Shown here one piece after another: positions 18,378 through 26,617 of a stretch of 64,000 nucleotides of DNA. The translations under genes were made by a program, and so were the position numbers. Each line of letters begins with the position of its first letter. Position 1 is the first letter of the stretch. The stretch is from Parablautia intestinalis. Lineage in GTDB: Bacteria; Bacillota; Clostridia; Lachnospirales; Lachnospiraceae. The notes beneath the pieces are model-generated. The model saw only the letters and a list, made by a program, of their open reading frames with translations. It was not told the origin of the DNA and made no database searches. The DNA is taken from assembly GCA_003612395.1 (NCBI GenBank), contig RAYQ01000008.1, forward strand, positions 112,660 through 176,659, in the 5' to 3' direction.

Positions 18378-20141
18378 ATGAAAAAGACAAGTTTGTTTGG
18401 CAAAATCAGATATATTTTTGACAGAAAACAAAAAATACAGTTGTTCGTTTTGGGCATAATGATTTTTATAGGAGGTTTGCTGGAAACCTTGGGAGTGGGT
18501 GCCATGATTCCGGTGGTGGATGCGCTTCTGATGCCGGAGGAGCTGCAGGGATATATTGAACAATACCAGTTTTTGCAGGATATTTGCAATTTTTTTCACA
18601 TCAGGGATGTAGGACAGATCACTTTGACGCTTTTATATGTCCTGATGGCTATTTATGTGATTAAAAATCTCTATATTTTATTTTTAACTTATAAACAGAA
18701 TTCCTTTATTACCCAGAATAGAAATAAAATGATCAGCCGCGTTATGGCGGAATTTCTAAACAGGCCTTATGAAAAATATCTTGGGGCGGATATTCCTACG
18801 GTTTTCCGTATTACGGACAGCGATATTCCTCAGACCTTTTCTCTGATTTTAGCCATGCTGCAGCTTGCCAGTGAGGTTATAGTATCTTTTTTAATTTTTC
18901 TTGTATTACTGTGGCAGGATGTCAGTATGACGCTTTTTATTCTTGTGGTTTTTGGGCTTATGACTTTGTTTATAATCAAGGTATTTAAACCCAGATTAAA
19001 TAAAATAGGCGCTAAAAATCAGGCCCTTCAGTCGCGGATTGCCAAATGGAGGATTCAGGCAACCTACGGGCTTAAGGATGTAAAGGTTTTAAACAGGGAA
19101 GAATTTTTTGTAAGGAATTATTACGAAACAGGTAAGGTGGGGGCGGATGTGGCGCGCAATTATGCGGTCTTAAATAACAGCCCCAGACTATTAATTGAAA
19201 CGGTATTTATCGTCAGTGTGCTATCTTTTCTTATAATATACATCAAAGGCGGCGGAAATGTCGGGGCGATTGTGGAAACCATAGCAACATTTGCCGTGGC
19301 GGCCATCAGGATACTTCCCAGCGTGAACAGAATTAATACGTATATTACAGAGATTGCCTATAATCAGCCCTGTCTTGACTTTGTGTATGAAAATCTGCAG
19401 GAGGGCATGAAAACGGATGCTATGTTAGCTGAGAGAAAGGCAAATTCTCAGGTGGAAAAGCTGAAGTTAGAGGATAAGATTGAACTGAACCATATCAGTT
19501 TTCACTATCCCGATTCGGATAAGGCTATTTTTAAAGACGCCCATATGGTGGTGCCCAAAGGGAAGTCTGTGGGAATCATCGGAGCTTCCGGCGCCGGGAA
19601 ATCTACTATTGTGGATGTGCTTTTAGGTCTTTTACACTCCCAGGAGGGGGAAATTACCTGTGACGGGGTGAATATTTTTAGAAATTATGAGTCGTGGCTT
19701 GCCCAGGTAGGTTACATCCCCCAGTCTATTTATCTGATAGATGAATCCATCAGAGATAATATTGCTTTTGGTATTGATGCAGATAAGATTGATGAGAAAA
19801 GGCTCTGGGAGGTGCTTGAAGAAGCCCAGCTGAAGGAATTTATTGAGGAATTGCCTAAAGGACTGGACACTACTATTGGAGACAGAGGGGTGCGTCTTTC
19901 CGGAGGACAAAGGCAGCGTATCGGAATTGCCAGAGCGCTTTACAATGACCCTGAAATTCTGGTGTTTGATGAGGCTACATCGGCACTGGATAATGATACG
20001 GAGGCTGCGGTCATGGAGGCAATAAACAGTTTCCATGGAAAAAAGACCATGATTATTATAGCTCACAGATTAAATACCATTGAAAAATGCGACATAATCT
20101 ATAAGGTTGAAAATGAGAAACTGATAGAGACCACTTTATAA
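18378..20141 (+). CDS. ABC transporter, PglK/MsbA-like lipid-linked oligosaccharide flippase
   Basis: This 587-residue half transporter has a six-helix permease domain in its first 320 residues and a C-terminal ATPase. Walker A is GASGAGKST (402-410), the signature is LSGGQRQRIGIARAL, Walker B is ILVFDEATSALD, and the H-loop is IIAHRL. This layout in a glycan locus fits flipping of undecaprenyl-linked oligosaccharides, as done by PglK. AAGGAG at 18368-18373 chooses ATG 18378 over ATG 18345. It is paralogous to the transporter at 49804; both open with the same DRKQKIQLF segment. Confidence 0.9.
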   Translation: MKKTSLFGKIRYIFDRKQKIQLFVLGIMIFIGGLLETLGVGAMIPVVDALLMPEELQGYIEQYQFLQDICNFFHIRDVGQITLTLLYVLMAIYVIKNLYILFLTYKQNSFITQNRNKMISRVMAEFLNRPYEKYLGADIPTVFRITDSDIPQTFSLILAMLQLASEVIVSFLIFLVLLWQDVSMTLFILVVFGLMTLFIIKVFKPRLNKIGAKNQALQSRIAKWRIQATYGLKDVKVLNREEFFVRNYYETGKVGADVARNYAVLNNSPRLLIETVFIVSVLSFLIIYIKGGGNVGAIVETIATFAVAAIRILPSVNRINTYITEIAYNQPCLDFVYENLQEGMKTDAMLAERKANSQVEKLKLEDKIELNHISFHYPDSDKAIFKDAHMVVPKGKSVGIIGASGAGKSTIVDVLLGLLHSQEGEITCDGVNIFRNYESWLAQVGYIPQSIYLIDESIRDNIAFGIDADKIDEKRLWEVLEEAQLKEFIEELPKGLDTTIGDRGVRLSGGQRQRIGIARALYNDPEILVFDEATSALDNDTEAAVMEAINSFHGKKTMIIIAHRLNTIEKCDIIYKVENEKLIETTL

Positions 20142-20169
20142 GGCCGGACGGCCTGCAGGGGGTACAAGC

Positions 20170-20225
20170 TTGGAAGTATACTTCCAAACTCTTTATCGGT
20201 GGCAGTATCGCAAGCGTTGCTTGCG
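20170..20225. repeat. Perfect 18-bp palindrome and hairpin between two genes
   Basis: TTGGAAGTATACTTCCAA (20170-20187) is a perfect 18-base palindrome. It is followed by a CGCAAGC-GTT-GCTTGCG hairpin (20209-20225). A short direct repeat (TGCAGGGGGT at about 20154 and 20229) brackets both. There is no T-run, so an intrinsic terminator is not clear. An operator or a recombination scar are possible readings. Confidence 0.6.
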
Positions 20226-20246
20226 CTATGCAGGGGGTGTAAGGAT

Positions 20247-21287
20247 ATGGTAGGAACAGAGTTCATTAAGGGTCAGGGGCTCGGCAACCAGCTGTTTTGT
20301 TATGTGACGGCAAGAGTTGCAGCGGAAGAAAACGGATATGAATTTGGCACTGCCGGGCAGGAGAGATTTGCTGTAAATATCCACAGCAGCCGGGGAATGT
20401 ATTTTATGGATATGGACTTGGGACATGCCATTTCTCAGGAGGATAAAAAGAAATTCAGAAGATATGATGATAAGGAAGTACGGCTTTATATTGGAAATTC
20501 CAGACATGATATGGAACACGGCTGTTATATTGCAGGGGCGGATGAGGGAATAAGGCATGTGGAGGATAATACCCTGATTTACGGCAATATGCAGGATGAG
20601 TCTTATTTTATAAAGCATTTGGACAAGGTCAGGCAGTGGCTTAAGGTAAAGCCTGAGTATGAGTCTTACGAGTTTAGCAGAGAGAACCTTTGCATTATCA
20701 ATATGCGGGGGGGAGAGTATACCGGCAGCCCGGAGCTTTTCATTGACAAAAAGTATTGGCTTCATGGTATAAAGGAAATGAAAAAAATCCGTCCTGATAT
20801 GGAATTTATGATCATTACGGATGATGTGGAAACTGCCGGGAAGATGCTACCGGGTATTCCGGCATATCACTTTGATATAGGAAAAGACTACGTAACGTTA
20901 AAAAATGCGTATTATCTTCTGCTTTCCAATTCTTCCTTTGCCTGTCTGCCGGCGCATACAAGCGATACTTTAAAGTTTGCCATAGCGCCTAAATATTGGG
21001 CGCGGCATAATGTGTCAGACGGGTATTGGGCATCGGAACAGAATATTTACAGTCTTTTCCACTATATGGACAGAAAAGGGCGGCTGTTCAGCGCCGGACA
21101 ATGCCGAAGAGAACTTGAGGAATATAAGAAGAAATCGAAAACATATGCAGGGAGAAACCAAAAACCGGGGAAAGGAAAAGCTTTTTTCCAGGATATCAGA
21201 AGAAGGGAAATTTACGCCTGGTTCTATCTGAAAAAAGTATGTCGGGCAGCGTTTAGAAGATTAGGAAAACTAAGGAATTATTTATGA
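20247..21287 (+). CDS. Divergent GT11-like glycosyltransferase
   Basis: This 346-residue protein begins with KGQGLGNQLFCYV, a variant of the GT11 GGLGNQxFQY loop. INMRGGEY at about residues 151-158 stands where HxRRGDY is found in GT11, and LLLSNSSFACLPAHTSDT corresponds to the SNSSFSWW block. It is therefore probably a distant GT11-like GT-B enzyme whose donor may not be GDP-fucose. I place the start at ATG 20247, after GGGGGTG/AAGGA, because the 16 upstream residues come from the hairpin region. Its stop overlaps the next start as ATGA. Confidence 0.72.
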   Translation: MVGTEFIKGQGLGNQLFCYVTARVAAEENGYEFGTAGQERFAVNIHSSRGMYFMDMDLGHAISQEDKKKFRRYDDKEVRLYIGNSRHDMEHGCYIAGADEGIRHVEDNTLIYGNMQDESYFIKHLDKVRQWLKVKPEYESYEFSRENLCIINMRGGEYTGSPELFIDKKYWLHGIKEMKKIRPDMEFMIITDDVETAGKMLPGIPAYHFDIGKDYVTLKNAYYLLLSNSSFACLPAHTSDTLKFAIAPKYWARHNVSDGYWASEQNIYSLFHYMDRKGRLFSAGQCRRELEEYKKKSKTYAGRNQKPGKGKAFFQDIRRREIYAWFYLKKVCRAAFRRLGKLRNYL

Positions 21288-22054
21288 ATAATAATGAAGT
21301 TAAATATGGTAAGCTGCAGCTGCCAAATGTGACATTGGCGGCTATGACCAGTGTAAAGATATATGAAACCATAAAGGCCCTGGAATACAGCATGAAGGGG
21401 ATCGAATTTGGAGAGGTGGTTTTGATTACCCACAGAAAACCGCTCACCCTGCCAAAAGGGATTACTTATAAGCATACCTCTAAGCTGACGGATATTGACT
21501 GCTTTAATTATAAAATGGTATATGAGCTTGGCGATTATATTGACACGGATTATGTACTGCTGATTCATTATGACGGATATGTGGTTCATCCGGAAAAATG
21601 GCAGGACCGGTTTCTTAAATACGATTACATCGGCTCCCCATGGCCTGTGCCGGAGGAAGGGAAACGGCACTGTTTTCATGATATTTATGGAAACCTGTGC
21701 CGGGTAGGAAACAGCGTTTCCCTGCGCAGCAAACGCCTTTTAGACTTTCCCGGGCAGGCGGAGCTTACATGGGAAAAGGATGAGGATGGTGTTTATAACG
21801 AAGATGTTTTTTTGTGCTGTATGAACAAACACAAAATAGAAGAAGCCGGCATGAAGATTGCACCTGTGGAGGTGGCAAAGTATTTTGGGCATGAGCATCC
21901 GGTGCCGGAAACGCTGGATGTGGACGCGCCGTTTGTGTTCCATAAATGGTGGGGACGCAATGAACAGTATCCTAAGTTTGAAAACCCATGGAACAGGAAA
22001 CTGCTGGGACTAAAAGCGCTGATAAGGCCGTTTTTGTTTTGGAGACATCAGTAG
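21284..22054 (+). CDS. DUF5672-like putative glycosyltransferase
   Basis: This 256-residue protein resembles DUF5672. Visible family-like features are YVLLIHYDGYVVHPEKW, DYIGSPWP, GNSVSLRSK and NEDVFLCC, with FGHEHPVP near the end. Such proteins have GT-A-like folds and are found in glycan loci; the acidic NED stretch may bind metal or donor. No signal peptide or membrane segment is seen. It overlaps the preceding GT11-like gene by four bases (ATGA), so the two are translationally coupled. Activity is unproven for the family. Confidence 0.72.
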   Translation: MNNNEVKYGKLQLPNVTLAAMTSVKIYETIKALEYSMKGIEFGEVVLITHRKPLTLPKGITYKHTSKLTDIDCFNYKMVYELGDYIDTDYVLLIHYDGYVVHPEKWQDRFLKYDYIGSPWPVPEEGKRHCFHDIYGNLCRVGNSVSLRSKRLLDFPGQAELTWEKDEDGVYNEDVFLCCMNKHKIEEAGMKIAPVEVAKYFGHEHPVPETLDVDAPFVFHKWWGRNEQYPKFENPWNRKLLGLKALIRPFLFWRHQ

Positions 22055-22100
22055 GTACTTCCTGCGAAAGTTGTGAGTTATAGGAAATGAGGATAAGTGG

Positions 22101-23042
22101 ATGGTATATGATTGTATTCCTTTTTTTAATGAACTGGATATTTTAAAGCTCCGGCTTCATATTTTGGATCCGATTGTAGACAAATTTGTGATAGAGGAAG
22201 CTACGGCTACCTTTTCCGGGGAGCCCAAAGAGCTTTGCTTTGAAAAGAATAAAGCCATGTTTCAGGAATTTCTGCCTAAGATAGAGTATATTGTAGTGGA
22301 CAATTCTCCTACTGAGGCAACCACCCACCAGAGAGATAATTTTCAAAAAAACGCTCTGGTTCGGGGACTTAAGGAGGCATCAGATGAGGATGTAATTTTA
22401 TTAAGTGACGTGGACGAGATTCCCAATCCCGGGGTTTTAAAGAATATTATTGCAAATTTTGATCCTGAAAAGATTTATCACCTGGCCCAAAGAATGTTTT
22501 ACTGCTTTATTAATATGGAGGAGGTTTCAGGGAGCCTTTTATCCATTACGGGGGAATTTCCGGGGATAGAGAGGAAAATGTGGCTTGGGACCAAAATCTT
22601 CAGCAAAAGAAGTATTCCGGCAAATGGCATTATCAGGCTGCGTGAGGCATCCACCACAGCCCCAAACGCTGTGCGGGTGGCGGATGGCGGATGGCATTTC
22701 GGCTATATGGGCAGCCGGCAGGAGACGGATGTGTCCAAACGCATTGGTACGAAGGTAGTTGCTGCTGCTCACCAGGAATACAATAATCAGGACATTTTAG
22801 CGGAAGCAAAAGACAGACTGATCCTTGGACAGGATATGTTTGGCAGACAGGCTAAATTTGAGAGGGTGGAGGTGGATGGGAGCTACCCGGAATATTTGCT
22901 TGCGCATATAGAAGAATACAGCTATTTAATTATGCCGCCTATCAGCAGCAGTAAACTGATTTATACAAAGATTTCCATGAATATAAAGCGCTTTTTCAGG
23001 AAAGCAATGCGAAAAATGAAACGGATTTTTGCGAAATCATAA
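22101..23042 (+). CDS. GT17 family glycosyltransferase
   Basis: This 313-residue protein matches family GT17, known from eukaryotic beta-1,4-mannosyl-glycoprotein GlcNAc transferase (MGAT3) and found in bacterial glycan loci. Markers are the N-terminal YDCIPFFNELDILKLRLHIL, the FVIEEATATFSG segment, and the acidic LLSDVDEIPNP motif that would hold metal and donor. GAGG lies eight bases before ATG 22101. It likely adds a HexNAc or similar sugar to a lipid-linked intermediate. The acceptor is unknown. Confidence 0.85.
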   Translation: MVYDCIPFFNELDILKLRLHILDPIVDKFVIEEATATFSGEPKELCFEKNKAMFQEFLPKIEYIVVDNSPTEATTHQRDNFQKNALVRGLKEASDEDVILLSDVDEIPNPGVLKNIIANFDPEKIYHLAQRMFYCFINMEEVSGSLLSITGEFPGIERKMWLGTKIFSKRSIPANGIIRLREASTTAPNAVRVADGGWHFGYMGSRQETDVSKRIGTKVVAAAHQEYNNQDILAEAKDRLILGQDMFGRQAKFERVEVDGSYPEYLLAHIEEYSYLIMPPISSSKLIYTKISMNIKRFFRKAMRKMKRIFAKS

Positions 23043-23077
23043 GCAGCTTTACCGCGGATAAAGGAAAGGAACTGCTG

Positions 23078-24145
23078 ATGGAAAGAGACGATAAAATAAA
23101 GGTGCTTATGATAGGGCCTGACAGAAGTGTCCACGGAGGCATTTCCGGGGTGGTAAACAACTATTATGAAGCCGGTCTGGATAAAAAAATAGAATTATGC
23201 TATATAGGCACAATGGTGGAGGGAAATAAGCTGCGTAAGCTCTTTAAGGCAGCAGCAGCATTTATCCTGTTTTGGGTAAAGGCGCCTTTTTACCGGATTG
23301 TACATGTGAATGTAGCTTCTGACAGCAGCTATTTTAGAAAATCCTTTTTTATAAAAGCGGCAAAGTTGTTGAAAAAGAGAATTGTAATTCATCAGCATGG
23401 AGGGGACTTTGAGAATTTTTATTATAAGCAGCTAAACAGCCGGGGAAGAAAAAGTGTCCAAAGGATTTTTTCCATGGCGGATTCGTTTCTTGTGTTGTCG
23501 CCTGTGGCAAAACAATTTTTTTCGGGTATTGTGGAGGAGAATAAAATAGTGGTGCTTCCGAATTCCATTTGCATACCGCCAGCGAAAAGAAAGCAATATG
23601 GACAGCGCAGGATTTTGTTTTTAGGACGTCTTTGCAGGGCAAAAGGAATAGAAGAACTGTTAGAGGCCGCAGCAGAGCTGGTAAAAAAATACCCGGATAT
23701 GAAGCTGTATTTAGGAGGCATTTGGGAGGAAAAAGAGCTGAAGGAACTCGCTGCCAGGCATTCATCCCATGTAGTGGATTTGGGGTGGATTACGGGGGAA
23801 GAAAAAAGCAGATATCTGGCGGAAAGTGATATATTTGTTCTGCCCAGTTACTTTGAAGGACAGCCGGTTTCCATACTGGAGGCAATGGCTTATTCCTGCG
23901 CGATTGTAGCCAGCAATGTGGGAGGAATTCCGCAAATGATCGAGGACGAAAAGACTGGGATTTTGGTGCTGCCGGAAAATGTCAGGTCCTTAAAGAAAGG
24001 ACTGGAAAAGGCCCTTGGAGATGCGGAGATTTGTGCCCGGATGGGGGCAAACGCCCGCCAAAAGGTGGAAGAAGGATTTTCTATTGAGAAAAATATGGAA
24101 AAGCTCCTAGAAATCTATGAGACTGTTCTGGCTTACGGGCAATGA
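23078..24145 (+). CDS. GT4 glycosyltransferase
   Basis: This 355-residue GT4 enzyme begins KVLMIGPDRSVHGGISGVVNNYY. The linker FLGRLCRAKG leads to the donor domain, where LPSYFEGQPVSILEAMAYSC and VGGIPQMI form the nucleotide-sugar site. It groups by eye with exopolysaccharide GT4 enzymes that use UDP-glucose, UDP-galactose or UDP-GlcNAc. AAAGGAA precedes its ATG. The 3' flank holds the first copy of a GC-rich hairpin repeat. Confidence 0.88.
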   Translation: MERDDKIKVLMIGPDRSVHGGISGVVNNYYEAGLDKKIELCYIGTMVEGNKLRKLFKAAAAFILFWVKAPFYRIVHVNVASDSSYFRKSFFIKAAKLLKKRIVIHQHGGDFENFYYKQLNSRGRKSVQRIFSMADSFLVLSPVAKQFFSGIVEENKIVVLPNSICIPPAKRKQYGQRRILFLGRLCRAKGIEELLEAAAELVKKYPDMKLYLGGIWEEKELKELAARHSSHVVDLGWITGEEKSRYLAESDIFVLPSYFEGQPVSILEAMAYSCAIVASNVGGIPQMIEDEKTGILVLPENVRSLKKGLEKALGDAEICARMGANARQKVEEGFSIEKNMEKLLEIYETVLAYGQ

Positions 24146-24167
24146 AAGCAAGGCATGTAAATCATGT

Positions 24168-24186
24168 CCCGCTGCTTGCGGCGGGG
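24168..24186 (+). repeat. GC-rich hairpin repeat, copy 1
   Basis: CCCGCTGCTTGCGGCGGGG can fold into a seven-pair stem (CCCGCTG with CGGCGGG, one G-U pair) with a CTTG loop. Near-identical copies occur at 25362-25381 (same strand) and 58004-58023 (opposite strand). The shared core is about 24 bases including the flanking AT/TA. It may be a small dispersed palindromic element or a weak terminator; there is no T-run. Confidence 0.75.
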
Positions 24187-24246
24187 TTATTGACTATGTG
24201 GATGCCTTAATTGTAGGATATTTTAGGCGGTAAGAGGAGGTTTGAG

Positions 24247-25281
24247 TTGAAAAAATATAAAATCAGCGTTATTGTAACTGTATATAATACGGAGAAATAT
24301 TTATCTAAATGCGTGGCAACACTGACAGGACAGACCTATGATAATCTGGAGATTTTATTAGTAGATGACGGCTCCACTGATGGGAGCGGACGGCTTTGTG
24401 ACATGCTGGCCCTTAAGGACGGGAGGATAAGGACAGTCCATAAGGAAAACGGCGGCCTTATTTCTGCATGGAAGAAGGGTGTTTGTGAGTGTACAGGAGA
24501 ATATTTATGCTTTGTGGACAGTGATGACTGGGTTGATCTTAATATGCTCTCAGAGATGGGGGAAAAGCTTTCCGGCAATGCAAAGGAAATCATTGCAAGC
24601 GACTATGTGATAGAGCGGGGAGAGGAACACTGTGAATACGTGTGGCAGCAGCTGCCCCCCGGGGAATATGACAAAAAAGCTATGGATGACGAGGTTATCC
24701 CTAAGCTTTTGGGCCATGAGCACAGGTATGTGTGCATCTCCCGGTGTATGAAATTAATTTCAAAAAAATTGGTTGAAGATAACTGCAAATACAGCAATCC
24801 TGTGATTACAACAGGAGAAGATACCACCATTATGCTGCCGGCGCTGATCGACTGTGAGCGACTGGTGATAATGGAGCATAAAGCATACTATCATTACCTT
24901 TATGTAAAGGATTCCATGATTCATAAATATGATAAAGGCCTGTATCAGAATATTCAGCTGCTCAGGCAGATAGTGGAGCAGATTTTAAAGGATAAATTTA
25001 CAGGGGAAAAGCTTTCCGCAATGAGCAAAATGGCAGATAAAGAATATATTTTTATGCTGTTTTTGGCGCTGAAAAATGAAGCGCGGGGAAATGCATCCGG
25101 ATATCGAAAAAATATTTTGCAGATTTGCCGGGAGGGGGAAGTGCGCAAACTATGTAAAAATGCTCCTGTTAGCGTGGAGGAAAAGGCGAATAAACTGCTT
25201 TATCTGGTTTTGCGCCATCCTAATGAAATTACGGTAAGATTGCTTCGCCTGGCGATGATCGTTTATTACCGCAGGCAATGA
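24247..25281 (+). CDS. GT2 glycosyltransferase, TTG start
   Basis: This 344-residue GT-A enzyme contains SVIVTVYNTEKYLSKCVATL, LVDDGSTDGSG and CFVDSDDWVD, the classic GT2 nucleotide and metal motifs. Where relatives have GGLSSARN it reads GGLISAWKKG. AGAGGAGG ends six bases before the TTG at 24247, so TTG is the start. The gene is bracketed by two same-strand copies of the GC-rich hairpin repeat, so it looks like an inserted one-gene cassette. It probably adds one hexose to the repeat unit; donor unknown. Confidence 0.87.
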   Translation: MKKYKISVIVTVYNTEKYLSKCVATLTGQTYDNLEILLVDDGSTDGSGRLCDMLALKDGRIRTVHKENGGLISAWKKGVCECTGEYLCFVDSDDWVDLNMLSEMGEKLSGNAKEIIASDYVIERGEEHCEYVWQQLPPGEYDKKAMDDEVIPKLLGHEHRYVCISRCMKLISKKLVEDNCKYSNPVITTGEDTTIMLPALIDCERLVIMEHKAYYHYLYVKDSMIHKYDKGLYQNIQLLRQIVEQILKDKFTGEKLSAMSKMADKEYIFMLFLALKNEARGNASGYRKNILQICREGEVRKLCKNAPVSVEEKANKLLYLVLRHPNEITVRLLRLAMIVYYRRQ

Positions 25282-25361
25282 GTCGGGCGGATGTGTCTGT
25301 ACGGATATTTGACGAATGGCGCGAGAGTCAATGCTCCACCCCTGGCGCATCGCATTTCATG

Positions 25362-25381
25362 CCCCGCTGCTTGTGGCGGGG
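25362..25381 (+). repeat. GC-rich hairpin repeat, copy 2
   Basis: A 20-base imperfect palindrome starting CCCCGCTGC and ending GGCGGGG, differing from copy 1 at two positions. It lies 80 bases after a GT2 stop and about 110 bases before the next GT2 start, 1.19 kb from copy 1 in the same orientation. Confidence 0.75.
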
Positions 25382-25471
25382 TGACTACCGAAAGCGGTGA
25401 GAAAGGCTGCTCGGGCAGGGCCTGCGACACATGACAACAGGCTTTGCCTATTGTATGCAGAAGGTATGGGA

Positions 25472-26617
25472 ATGAAACCATTAATCAGCGTGATTGTTCC
25501 GGTTTATAACGGGCAGGATTTTCTTTTTAATTGCATAAAAAGTATACAGGCTCAGACCTATCCAAATCTTGAGGTTGTTATTATTAATGATGGTTCTACG
25601 GACCAGACAGCGGCGGTATGTGAAAATATCGTCTGTAAGTATGGCAATATACGGCTTATCAGCTTAGAAGGTAAGGGCGTATCATCGGCAAGAAATGCAG
25701 GGATGGCCGCGGCGAAGGGGGTGTATATTGCCTTTGTGGATGCGGATGACAGATTACTGCCTAAGACCTTAGAGCTTTTATATAAAACTCTTTTAGAAAC
25801 AGATGCCGATATTGCGGGGTGCGGCTTTGAATGCTGGTATACGGAGCGGCAATGGGATCAGACTGTTGCAAGAGAAGCCGGAGAAGAGGCAGAAAAAGAC
25901 ATAAAAGAAGATGCCTACAGGATCTATTCGGGAAAAACTTTTGTCTGCGAAGAAATTTTGAAAGGAAACAGCCGCTGTTGGAGCAAGCTTTACAAAAGGG
26001 ACTTGATTGGAGACATCTGTTTCAGACAGGGACTTACCATCGGCGAGGACATGCTGTTTTTGGTAGATTTAATGCCAGGGGTGAAAAAGGTAGTGGAAAT
26101 CCCTTATAAAGGATATGGTTATTACCAAAATCCGGCAGGGGCGATGAACAGAGCTTTCAGGCCGCAGTACATGGATCAGATTACCTGCTGGGAGATGGCA
26201 AGGGAGATAATTGACGGGATGTGGAAGACGCCCCTAAAGGGGGAGGCGCGTGACAAAGAAGCGCTCATCAAAAAAACACTAAACGGAGAAACAGCTGACA
26301 AGGAGACACAGATCAAAGAAGCTTTGGGAGAAGAAATGTCAGCCGGGCAGGTCAGGGCGCAGGTGACGGCAATTTTAATTATGGGGATTATGCTCACGGC
26401 AGGAAAGCTTGCAATGCTTTCCCAAAAGGAGAGAAGGCTGCAGGCGGCGCATGTGGAAAAATGTCATGCTATATTAAAAAGAGAATTACAAGTGCCGGGA
26501 GCTTATGAGCGGCTTTCCGCGGGATATAGGGTTAAAGTGAAGATATTTGGGGCTTTTCCGGGAGTGTATTTGTGGTTGTATCATTTTAGAAATAAGATCA
26601 GAGGGTGTTTTAAATGA
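25472..26617 (+). CDS. GT2 glycosyltransferase with internal 15-residue tandem repeat
   Basis: This GT-A enzyme of 381 residues has SVIVPVYNGQDFLFNCIKSI, INDGSTDQT, VSSARNAGM and the donor motif AFVDADDR. AAGG seven bases upstream favours ATG 25472; residues further upstream are encoded by repeat-flanking DNA. In the C-terminal half, bases 26234-26323 hold two imperfect 45-base units that encode a charged helical insert (GEARDKEALIKKT then GETADKETQIKEA) and a partial third. It shares GT2 architecture with its upstream neighbour. The sugar is unknown. Confidence 0.86.
   Translation: MKPLISVIVPVYNGQDFLFNCIKSIQAQTYPNLEVVIINDGSTDQTAAVCENIVCKYGNIRLISLEGKGVSSARNAGMAAAKGVYIAFVDADDRLLPKTLELLYKTLLETDADIAGCGFECWYTERQWDQTVAREAGEEAEKDIKEDAYRIYSGKTFVCEEILKGNSRCWSKLYKRDLIGDICFRQGLTIGEDMLFLVDLMPGVKKVVEIPYKGYGYYQNPAGAMNRAFRPQYMDQITCWEMAREIIDGMWKTPLKGEARDKEALIKKTLNGETADKETQIKEALGEEMSAGQVRAQVTAILIMGIMLTAGKLAMLSQKERRLQAAHVEKCHAILKRELQVPGAYERLSAGYRVKVKIFGAFPGVYLWLYHFRNKIRGCFK
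26234..26323 (+). repeat. In-frame 45-bp tandem repeat inside GT2 gene
   Basis: Two 45-base units (26234-26278 and 26279-26323) align codon by codon and encode 15 residues each, starting LKGEARDKE and LNGETADKE. A third start (LGEE) follows at 26324. The units are diverged in wobble positions, so the duplication is not very recent. Confidence 0.85.

Noticed and set aside
20199..20246. N-terminal extension of the GT11-like protein reading through the hairpin
   Set aside because: The upstream codons fall inside the hairpin and palindrome zone; a better RBS and family start lie at 20247.
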